Under the pieces are notes generated by a model. That model did no database searches and was not told the DNA's origin. It was given only the letters and a program-made list of their open reading frames with translations. A program made the translations under genes and the position numbers. From positions 62,001 to 126,000 of the forward strand of contig CAUZXS010000227.1 in assembly GCA_963585895.1 (NCBI GenBank): a stretch of DNA of 64,000 bases, in the 5' to 3' direction. The stretch comes from Sepioteuthis lessoniana. Its lineage: Eukaryota; Mollusca; Cephalopoda; Myopsida; Loliginidae. This document shows positions 55,784 through 64,000 of the stretch, piece by piece (the first letter of the stretch is position 1; each line of letters starts with the position of its first letter).

Positions 55784-57438
55784 TAAAATTTTTATATTCT
55801 TCTTACCTGTTTTATACTTTATTCTCTGTCAGATGAATAAAATTTCTATATTCTTCTTACCTGTTTTATACTTTATTCTGTGTCAGATGAATAAAATTTC
55901 TATATTCTTCTTGCCTGTTTTATACTTTATTCTGTGTCAGATGAATAAAATTTCTATATTCTTCTCATCTGTTTTATTCATTATTTTGTGTCAGATGAAT
56001 AAAATTTCCATATTCTTCTTACCTGTTTTATACTTTATTCTGTGTCAGATGAATAAAATTTCTATATTCTTCTTATCTGTTTTATTCATTATTTTGTGTC
56101 AGATGAATAAAATTTCCATATTCTTCTTACCTGTTTTATACTTTATTCTGTGTCAGATGAATAAAATTTCTATATTTTTCTTACCTGTGCCAGATGAATA
56201 AAATTTCTATATTCTTCTTACCTGTTTTATGCTTTATTCTGTGTCAGATGAATTAAATTTCTATATTCTTCTTGCCTGTTTTATACTTTATTCTGTGTCA
56301 GATGAATGAAATTTCTATATTCTTCTTGCCTGTTTTATACTTTATTCTCTGTCAGATGAATAAAATTTCTATATTCTTCTTACCTGTTTTGTACATTATT
56401 CTGTGTCAGATGAATAAAATTTCCATATTCTCCTTACCTGTTTTATACTTTATTCTGTGTCAGATGAATAAAATTTCTATATTTTTCTTACCTGTGTCAG
56501 ATGAATAAAATTTCTATATTCTTCTTACCTGTTTTATACTTTATTCTGTCTCAGATGAATAAAATTTCTATATTCTTCTTACCTGTGCCAGATGAATAAA
56601 ATTTCTATATTCTTCTTACCTGTGCCAGATGAATAAAATTTCTATATTCTTCTTACCTGTTTTATACTTTATTCTGTGTCAGATGAATAAAATTTCTATA
56701 TTCTTCTTACCTGTGCCAGATGAATAAAATTTCCATATTCTTCTTACCTGTTTTAAACTTTATTCTGTGTCAGATGAATAAAATTTCTATATTCTTCTTA
56801 CCTGTTTTATACTTTATTCTGTGTCAGATGAATAAAATTTCTATATTCTTCTTACCTGTGCCAGATGAATAAAATTTCCATATTCTTCTTACCTGTTTTA
56901 TACTTTATTCTGTGTCAGATGAATAAAATTTCTATATTCTTCTTACCTGTGCCAGATGAATAAAATTTCTATATTCTTCTTACCTGTGCCAGATGAATAA
57001 AATTTCTATATTCTTCTTACCTGTTTTATACTTTATTCTGTGTCAGATGAATAAAATTTCTATATTCTTCTTACCTGTGCCAGATGAATAAAATTTCCAT
57101 ATTCTTCTTATCTGTTTTATACTTTATTCTGTGTCAGATGAATAAAATTTCTATATTCTTCTCACCTGTTTTATACATTATTCTGTGTCAGATGAATAAA
57201 ATTTCTATATTCTTCTTACCTGTTTTATACATTATTCTGTGAATAACATTTCTATATTCTCCTTACCTGCTTTATACTTTGCTCTATGTCAGATGAATAA
57301 AATTTCTATATTCTTCTTACCTGTGCCAGAGGAATAAAATTTTTATATTCTTCTTACCTGTTTTATACTTTATTCTGTGCCAGATGAATAAAATTTTTAT
57401 ATTCTTCTTACCTATTTTATTCTTTATTCTGTGCCAGA
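55784..57438. repeat. 54/37 bp minisatellite with higher-order structure
   Basis: About 33 tandem units. The long unit L (54 bp) starts AGATGAATAAAATTTCTATA, then TTCTTCTTACCTG, then TTTTATACTTTATTCTGTGTC. The short unit S (37 bp) lacks 17 bp between the two CTGT motifs and ends TACCTGTGCC. An L variant with TTTCCATATT (Lc) marks positions. From 56553 the order is S-S-L-S-Lc, L-S-Lc, S-S-L-S-Lc, so blocks have been duplicated as groups. Because 54 is divisible by three, an 18-residue repeat ORF appears; it is not evidence of a gene. Confidence 0.95.
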
Positions 57439-58350
57439 CAAAGGTGTGGAGTCACAACATTCAATAATAACTTAGGATCAGTTGAAAACAAAAATTGATG
57501 CAAAAATAATCCTGAAAATTATTTATCACTGTCATGTGAGGAAAATTAGAAAAATAATAAATTAAATTTCAAAATGTTTTATTATTTGTGTGTGTATTCT
57601 GAAATGATTTATAAGATTTTGAATTTAAATTGAAAATCCTTACGTATAATTAGACAATCCCTGCTTATCGATTTAATTGTGTTGGATATTGTTTCTGTCT
57701 TCAATTCTTAAATGGAAAGAATAGAAAAAGCATCTCTTGACTTTTGAATAATAATATAAGACCAAGAAAAATTGAATTTACAATGCACAGTGCAACTTTT
57801 GGTGAAATAACTCTTGACCTCTTCTTTTCATTTGCATAATTGAAATCTCAAAATTGATAACAGTTTTTAATGCACATAATGCCGATAATTTTCCAAGCTT
57901 GGAAACTAGACTATTGTTTATAATATATGAATGACTTGTGATATTTGTTCTGTTTATTTTCTTTTTTTCTTTCTATCTCATTCCTCTTCTTTTTCTTCAT
58001 TGTTTCTTTAACTCTATCTTCATTTTTCTCTCAACTTTTCATTATCTTTTCAAAGATTTCCTTCTAGCAAATATTCTATCCTGATTTTGTGTTAAGTAGA
58101 ATTTGAACGATAGCCAAAATGGAAGTTTTAAATGATACATTGAATTTTCTTTTTATATTTACCTTCGAAAATATAAAAAGAAAATCTTTGATTTGAATTT
58201 TCAAAAAATAGTGCCCAATGAGGATTTTAAAAAGAATTATTTTCCTAATTAAAACAACAAAAATAAAATTAAAATCAAGTGAAATGATTTTTTTTTACTT
58301 TATTCATTTTCTGTTAGTTATTAAACATTTTTCATATAAATAAAACTTGC
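57439..58350. other. anonymous DNA with a perfect hairpin
   Basis: No gene. At 58144-58185 a 17 bp perfect inverted repeat (ATTTTCTTTTTATATTT / AAATATAAAAAGAAAAT) surrounds an 8 bp loop. Confidence 0.5.
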
Positions 58351-59245
58351 CCAGTCGCCTGGGGCTGTAGAATACACAGACTGCATCTCTGCAGAGACGT
58401 AAATCTTCTACTGTGAGTATCTTGGATATGGCATTAAAAAAACTGATGGTAAGGCTCCAGTCATGCTAGAGCTTTGGAGAATGCGGAATACCCCTTCATT
58501 GTCATCGATACCAGGTCCACTCTGGTCTATCTATGGGTGTAATAGAACTGTTTGACATTTAAAATGTGTACTTATGCTCACCAATGGTCTGGGAGACCGG
58601 AGTTCAATCCTAGGTCGAATCATACCAAAGACTCAAAAAATGTTACTTGATTGCACCTTGCTTAACACTCAGCATTATAAGGTACGGATCAAGGGTAAAG
58701 TGGAGCAATCTAGGGAAAGGAGTAGTGCGCTCCCCGATACCTCGATGTAGTAACTATAGAAAAGGGAGTCCTCTGGTCACCCTCAAGTAAGGTTGCCAAC
58801 TTTACTTACTTATGCTAAGCTGAATTGTTTGAAATAGAACTGCTTTTACTTTTAACTGTGTAAACATGACTGATGTTTAATTGAATTGTTTGTGATACAT
58901 AGCAATACTTGGAACCATTTAACTTTGTTGACATGCTAACCTGAATTGTTTGAAATAGAACTATTTTTAAATTTAACTGTGTGTATACAATAAAGTATAT
59001 TTAAACAAATGACTAACTGTGTATAAACAAAAAACTGTGTACTTATGCTAAACTAAATTGTTTGAAATTAAGTGAAACCATTTAACTGGGTGCAAAAAAT
59101 GAGCTCAGGCTCGTTTAAAAATGTTATCTACAAAATGTGTTTAGAAATCATATATTTAATATATATGTATAAAAATGATTTGGTATTAAATAACCTGCAA
59201 TGGTTGATATGCCATAAAACCAAACCAAACTAAACCATCTTGTGT
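58351..59245 (+). mobile_element. S4 retroposon, long copy with internal tandem units and nested S2
   Basis: Head CCAGTCGCCTGGGGCTGTAG, GAGTATCTTGGATATGGCAT, GGTAAGGCTCCAGTCATG. After the nested S2 come several internal units (ACTTATGCTAAACTGAATTG; ACTGATGTTTAATTGAATTG with GATACATAGCAATACTTGG), then GAGCTCAGGCTCGTTTAAA and the tail GGTATTAAATAACCTGCAAT with GGTTGATATGCCATAAAACC. Confidence 0.85.
58579..58806 (+). mobile_element. S2 SINE inserted in S4, with target duplication
   Basis: Slightly 5' truncated S2: CACCAATGGTCTGGGAGACC, GAGTTCAATCCTAGG, GCTTAACACTCAGCATTATA, GGTTGCCAACTTTACT. TACTTATGCT occurs on both sides (58569-58578 and 58807-58816). Confidence 0.92.
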
Positions 59246-59429
59246 AACATTATTCAGACTATACAAATATTACATTTTGTTTTAACTATTTCCTTATTGG
59301 GATAGAATATTATACATGGTTAGTTTGATATGGGGATCCACATTGCAAACCTTTTCTTTTGCACAACATAGAAATGTTACCATAAAATTTTAATCCTTAT
59401 AATCAGACTATGACTTGGAGTAGTAGTAC
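59246..59429. other. anonymous DNA
   Basis: Short unique spacer. Confidence 0.4.
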
Positions 59430-59640
59430 ATGTTAGAGTGTCATTTATGGGTCAAATAGATCTGTTTAAAAATTATTTTGTATTTGATAGAATCATGTGC
59501 AAATAAAAGCTATTAAGAAACCACCACACAAAAAATATTTGTTCATATCTATAATGAACATGATTCTCTAACCTCTAGGCATAAAATAACCCTTAACAGG
59601 TTGATATACTATTAAAATTAACCAATCAATCATTTGCAAT
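59430..59640 (+). mobile_element. S4b retroposon, 3' part
   Basis: TCATTTATGGGTCAAATAGA, AAGAAACCACCACACAAAAA, CTCTAACCTCTAGGCATAAA, ATAACCCTTAACAGG and TTGATATACTATTAAAATT with CAAT repeats. The head is missing or degraded. Confidence 0.75.
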
Positions 59641-59999
59641 CAGACTTTTTTTTATTTTTATTGTCTGCTCTTAGACAAGAATATGTTACTACATCTCACC
59701 TGAAGATGATAACACAGCTGAAAAAGAACTGATACTACTTAGTAGAAGTGTTAATCCATATGTAAATATTATTACTTTTTATTGGTATGGTGCTAATATT
59801 AAGATTTTTGAAAATTTGAAGACTTTCTTTGTGTCTTATGCAAACATTTATTGTAGAAACATTTTAGCTGTAATATGTTTTAATGTTGAAAAAACTGTTT
59901 TGTTGGTTTTTATAAAATTAAAATATTTTCTCATTGAAATGTTTTTGCTTTCAGCCTGTATTTTTAGGCTCTGATTGCCAATTTTTCATTTGCTTTGTC
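59641..59999. other. anonymous DNA
   Basis: Nothing recognised. Confidence 0.4.
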
Positions 60000-60355
60000 A
60001 GCGAGTCTTAAATTACTCTGACTGTATCCCTTCCAGAGGAGTAATCCCTCCAAAGAGAGTATCTTGGGTATGACACTAAACTGCATCTGATGGTAAGGCT
60101 CCAGTTATGGAGATCTGGTGAATGTGGAGTACCTTTTTACTGTTATTACTTCCAGTTCCACTCTGACCCAGAATCCTATCTATAAATCTATTTAAAAATC
60201 ATTTTGTATTTAATAGGACTATGTTAAAAAAATAACTCTTAAGAAACAACTACACAAAAAATGTAAATTTGAGTGTACAAAGAATGTGATTCCCTAATGT
60301 AGGTATAAAATAATCCTAGATGGGTTGGCATGCCATTAAAATCGATCGATATTTC
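60000..60355 (+). mobile_element. S4b retroposon, complete but without long VNTR
   Basis: AATTACTCTGACTGTATCCC head, GAGTATCTTGGGTATGACAC, AAGGCTCCAGTTATGGAGAT, CCACTCTGACCCAG, AAGAAACAACTACACAAAAA, AATGTGATTCCCTAATG, ATAATCCTAGATGGGTTGG and CATGCCATTAAAATCG with GATC repeats. Confidence 0.8.
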
Positions 60356-60429
60356 TTGAAATGTTAATAAAAAATATAAGAACTATTTCAATTTTATGCT
60401 TTACAGTACTTCCATAATAACTATACTTA

Positions 60430-60700
60430 CATTTAAACTGCATTCTTATGCTAAACTGATTTATTTGAAATTGAACTGTTTTTGACATTGAAACTACTTA
60501 CACTAAACTGAATTGTTATATATAACTGCTTGAATAAACTGAATAGTTTGAAATAGAAATGTTTTTGACAAACTGTGTACTTATGCTAAACTGAATTGTT
60601 TGAAATAGAACTGACTATTTTCATAAAAATTGATTTGGTGTTAAATAACCTACAAAGGTTGATATGCCATAAAACCAAACTAAACCAAACCAAACCATCA
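60430..60700 (+). mobile_element. S4a internal units and tail
   Basis: Units with CTTATGCTAAACTGATTTAT, ACTTACACTAAACTGAATTG and ACTTATGCTAAACTGAATTG, then GGTGTTAAATAACCTACAAA, GGTTGATATGCCATAAAACC and CAAAC repeats. No head. Confidence 0.8.
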
Positions 60701-61477
60701 AACTTCCATCATAATTTAATGTTGAAAAGCATTTGAATATTTTACTAAGAAAGTTTTATAACTGTTCCATATTAAGTTACATTTAAAACATCTTTCATAT
60801 TGTCAAATATCTAATTAAACTTTGTTTTAGAGACTCTAACAAAAATTGTTTCTGTTGGTTTTGAAATATTTAACACATTAAGAATTTTGTTGATTCTTTT
60901 TTTTTAAATGGTTACTGAACAGCCTGTTTAAAAGGTACAGATCTTATATTTTTGGAAATTTACTGTGTACTTGTATATTGGTCAGATTTTGAAGACCTAA
61001 TTTTGAGATATAATATTGGCATCTACCAATGAATTTGTAATAATTCTGTAAGGTTAAAATTCAAATTTAATGAGGAAAATTAGGGATGACCTTTGGCTTA
61101 AAAAAATAAATTTCATATATTAATGATTCTATGACCATAAATCAATGGTTGACCTATACAAGTGATCAACTTAAACATCATAATATATGGTAATCTTGTC
61201 AATACTATCTCTCTCACTACCTATATATATATATATATATATAAACACACACACACACACGAATATACAGCAGTCCCAAAATAGATAATTCTTATATATA
61301 TTTATGCAATTTTATTTTGATTACAATTTTAAAACTATAGAATTTGGTAATGAATAAGGCCTAATAAGGTTTTGATTGAATAATATTCCACTAAAAATAA
61401 TAGTAAAATTCTGGTATCTTTGGTTTAGAGGGAAATTAACCTTTTATACAAAATTTTTAGTGGTATACTTAATCATA

Positions 61478-61511
<34 letters not shown>

Positions 61512-61726
61512 TAATACTTTCTGCTATATTTATAAAAAAAGTGCTCAATATCAGTGATAGAGCATTTTTAAATTCAAGGATAGTATAGACACAGTCAAGG
61601 GTGTTTGGTGACTATCAGTTTCTAGCCTATGCAATCATCAGACTAAAAGCTTTTGATAATCATATAGGTGTAGTGTAGATTGTGTGTCAACATTATCCTA
61701 TCTTATATATATATATATATATATTT
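60701..61726. other. AT-rich DNA with microsatellites
   Basis: No gene. TA runs at about 61218-61243, 61481-61510 and 61704-61724. A CA run follows the first (61244-61259). Confidence 0.5.
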
Positions 61727-61820
61727 TAAAATGAGTAGGTCCACGAAGAAATTTGTATTTTTTTAGGATTTATTTATATCCTAAAAAAATACAAATCTTT
61801 TCATGGACCTAATTATTTTA
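61727..61820. repeat. palindromic (fold-back) element
   Basis: Arms of about 45 bp: TTTTAAAATGAGTAGGTCCA, GAAGAAATTTGTATTTTTTTAGGAT on the left pair with ATCCTAAAAAAATACAAATC and TTTTCATGGACCTAATTATTTTAAAA on the right; loop TTATTTAT. A second GGACCTAC motif follows at about 61839. It adjoins a TA run. Confidence 0.88.
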
Positions 61821-61904
61821 AAAATTTCTTTCTCTCTTTGGACCTACAAACAAAATATATATAGATATTGGGATTCATAACCATTTAAATTTCCTTCGCT
61901 TGTG

Positions 61905-62035
61905 CTAGTTTCCTCATGGCTGAGTGGTAGAATCTTGCATTGGCGTTTGAGTCAACCGGGTTTTGATCCCAGCTTCAGGAATCTAGCCTGTCTAGCCATA
62001 CTGAAGAGTTCTCATAGAACAAAACATATGTGTCT
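61905..62035 (+). mobile_element. tRNA-like SINE head of a fifth type
   Basis: CTCATGGCTGAGTGGTAGAA fits an A-box and ACCGGGTTTTGATCCCAGC a B-box, about 35 bp apart. Not a convincing tRNA gene: the acceptor stem does not close. The 3' part does not match S1-S3. Confidence 0.5.
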
Positions 62036-62054
62036 GTGGATGACAATATATATA

Positions 62055-62286
62055 TGTATAATGGCCCGGGAGACCTGGGTTTAATCCCGGGTTGAGTCAT
62101 ACCAAAGACTCAAAAAATGGTTCTTGATGCCTCCTTGCTTAACACCCAGCATTATAAGGTATGGATCATGGGTAAAGTGGAGCAATCCAGTGAAAGGAGT
62201 AGCACCCTCCCCTACACCTTGGTGTAGTAGCTATCGAAAAGGGAGCCTTCGAGTCACCCTCGACTACGGTTGCCAACTTTAGTTAT
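62055..62286 (+). mobile_element. S2 SINE, 5' truncated
   Basis: AATGGCCCGGGAGACCTGGG, TTTAATCCCGGGTTGAG, GCTTAACACCCAGCATTATA, GGAGCAATCCAGTGAAAGG and GGTTGCCAACTTTAGTTAT. Begins and ends at TA runs. Confidence 0.88.
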
Positions 62287-62967
62287 ATATATATATATAT
62301 TTTTTTTTTCTATTTAATATCAACAATGATATTAATTTTGAAAGCTGTAGAAAGACATTTCTCTCTAGTTTTATGAATATCAGGAAAATTGTTGAGAAAT
62401 AAGTAAATATCAAACCAATCCCTGTTTCCTTACTTACCTATACTTCTATTGATAAAGATATTTGTCTCACTGTGATGGTTAAACTAGTCTTGCAATCTAT
62501 TCATTTGTGTTGTGAGACTGATGTTCAGAGTGCTTCATAATTCAGACCTTATGCCAGACTAGGCTAAGCAAATAAACATATAAATGAAATCCTATAATAT
62601 CTACAGGCTTGAGCCACTTAAGATTAGAGGCTTTGTAAGTATTAAACTGGCTGCTAGAGAGAGAGAGAGGTATTTTATTTGGCAGAATATCCTCCTCCAA
62701 TAATAATTACATTTGTGTATAAATTTATACAGTAAATGTAACAACTATTATGGGACAGATGTTGTATCATTTATTGGTTGAGCTCAACATCATCACAGCC
62801 AAAATCAAATTAAAAAGGGAAATTATGAATTGTTGTACTGACAATTGTTATTTGAAATTATATTCTGAATTATATTTAATATAGATTATTTCAAGCTAAT
62901 GTTTTTTTTAGAATTTTGGATGTCATCAGCTGGTATTCAAACTTGTATATATTATATATAATAAGTA
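62287..62967. other. TA run then anonymous DNA
   Basis: No gene. Short (GA)n at 62655-62669. Confidence 0.45.
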
Positions 62968-63215
62968 TGCGGATATGTAGGTAGTGTAACAGTTGCTTGT
63001 GAGGAAAATGTAATCATCAAGCTGAATTTAAATTCTAACCAAAGCTGTTGGTTTTCACTTTATGGTTATGCTCTTTGGAAAGGCATGAATCCATCTTCTC
63101 CAACCCAGTTATTCATAAAATACTTGGGCAGATTGGGTTCTTTAGTCTTGGTAAAGCAAACACTCTTGGAGAAGGACAACACTGAATACAGACTTGCTAC
63201 CAACATGTTATTGAC
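62968..63215 (+). mobile_element. S3 SINE, diverged
   Basis: TGTAGGTAGTGTAACAGTTG head, GAATTTAAATTCTAACC, CTTTGGAAAGGCATGAATCC, GGGCAGATTGGGTTCTTTAG and ACACTCTTGGAGAAGGAC. The terminal GACCTTGTGTCACATCC block is not recognisable. Confidence 0.72.
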
Positions 63216-63319
63216 CAGAATAGCAAAGTAAGGCCCATTACTCCCTTGTCTTATTAACCTTGGAGAATCTTATAATTGACCAAGAAAAAAGCAATTATTC
63301 ATTCATAATTATGATTAAT

Positions 63320-63715
63320 AATATATGATTGATTTGTTTTAACATGTCAACCCATCTTGGGTTATTTTAACCCAGAGTTCATCGTATGTTCATAGTTATA
63401 TTTTTTTTTTTGTGAATATGTTTTTTAAAATTTCTTTTTGCACACAGTCCTATCCAATTGGTATCATTTTTAAACAAATCTATTTGACCTTTAAATGGGA
63501 CCCTAATATATACTACCTCTACAGGACATAGTGGACCTGAGAGTAATGGCAGTGAAGAGGTACTCTACATACCCCAGATCTCTGTTAGTGGAGCTGCACC
63601 ATCAGATGCAGTTTAGTGTCATACCCAGAACACCCCTTCTTTGTGGTGGTCTTACTCCACTTCAGGGAATACAGTCCGTGTATTTTAAGCTCTACTGACA
63701 GGGTTAAATATATAT
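63320..63715 (-). mobile_element. S4b retroposon
   Basis: Tail complement at left (AACATGTCAACCCATCTTGG, GTTATTTTAACCC), TCTATTTGACCTTTAAATGG, GGAGTAAGACCACCACAAAG (complement at right) and CGTGTATTTTAAGCTC at the head edge. Confidence 0.72.
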
Positions 63716-63826
63716 GTAGGGTATTTTGAATATATATGTTGGATATTTTGAAGTGATGACAGAATCTTTTATTTCACATCTCTTTATTGTAATAATGACT
63801 GCATGTAAAGTTTTCATTGGGAGATA

Positions 63827-64000
63827 CAGGTATACCTTAGGTTACGTCGTTATCGATTATATGTTGTTTATCAAAAAAAAATATATGGAAAAATAAAAAT
63901 AAAGTTTAAATCATTTTATTCAATTTTATGTCTGTCTGCCACAAATATTGAAATCGTAATATCACTAGAAAAGCATTAAAAGCACATAAAATCATGTTAC
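63827..64000 (+). mobile_element. possible pogo/Tigger-type end, runs off the window
   Basis: After TA (63825-63826) the sequence CAGGTATACCTTAGGTTACG resembles the terminal repeats of Tigger/pogo elements. No coding region is visible before the window ends. Confidence 0.4.

Noticed and set aside
55833-56508. Long ORFs with an 18-residue repeat (MNKISIFFLP...)
   Set aside because: Produced by translating a 54 bp minisatellite whose unit is divisible by three; broken wherever a 37 bp unit occurs. No gene context.

Overview
This window looks like eukaryotic nuclear DNA from an invertebrate: AT-rich, gene-poor and dominated by transposable elements. The mix is (TA)n runs, tRNA-derived SINEs with shared internal modules, one APE-type LINE family (RTE-like) in many copies, and mariner, Tc1 and pogo-like remnants. 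It recalls a mollusc, perhaps a cephalopod, because modular tRNA-SINEs sharing a central domain are described there (Ceph-SINEs). That is an inference from repeat style; no gene here proves the taxon. No bacterial operons, CRISPR arrays, rRNA genes or convincing tRNA genes were seen.

Repeat families, using local names. LINE-1fam: at least eleven fragments, plus one almost intact copy at 17350-20196. S1: SINE with a tRNA-like head and a tail built on GGTTGATATGCCAT. S2: tRNA-like SINE ending CGCCAACTTTACTT. S3: tRNA-like SINE sharing its middle with S1 but ending in a different tail. S4: a longer retroposon with a unique head, a tandemly repeated middle of about 70 bp units, and the same tail as S1. 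R5: poorly defined repeat that ends like S3.

Layout. 1-17 kb: anonymous AT-rich DNA with LINE copies A (2.2-4.45 kb) and B (7.9-10.7 kb, inserted in an S4), SINEs and a 26 bp minisatellite. 17.3-20.2 kb: young LINE copy D, which carries the only long ORF and is flanked on both sides by (TA)n. 20-34 kb: nested SINE, LINE, Tc1 and mariner debris, including a ~690 bp direct duplication (29.2 and 32.5 kb) and a 250 bp fold-back. 35.5-36.8 kb: candidate minus-strand LTR. 37.3-37.6 kb: exact 170 bp tandem duplication. 38.0-40.7 kb: the only stretch that looks like host-gene territory, with a CpG-containing promoter-like segment, a candidate first coding exon (38402-38503, 34 codons, then GT) and a second CpG-containing patch near 40.4-40.7 kb. 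41.5-49.7 kb: two mariner copies with the same internal deletion, fold-back elements and SINEs. 50-55 kb: SINEs and LINE ends. 55.8-57.4 kb: minisatellite of 54 and 37 bp units with higher-order structure. 58-64 kb: S4, S2 and S3 copies, hairpins, and a pogo-like end running off the window.

The genes do not form a pathway. Biologically the window is a record of repeated retroposition, in which a few LINE machineries have apparently mobilised several chimeric SINE-like families. If the 38.4 kb exon is real, most of the sequence to its right is probably intron or downstream DNA of that gene.
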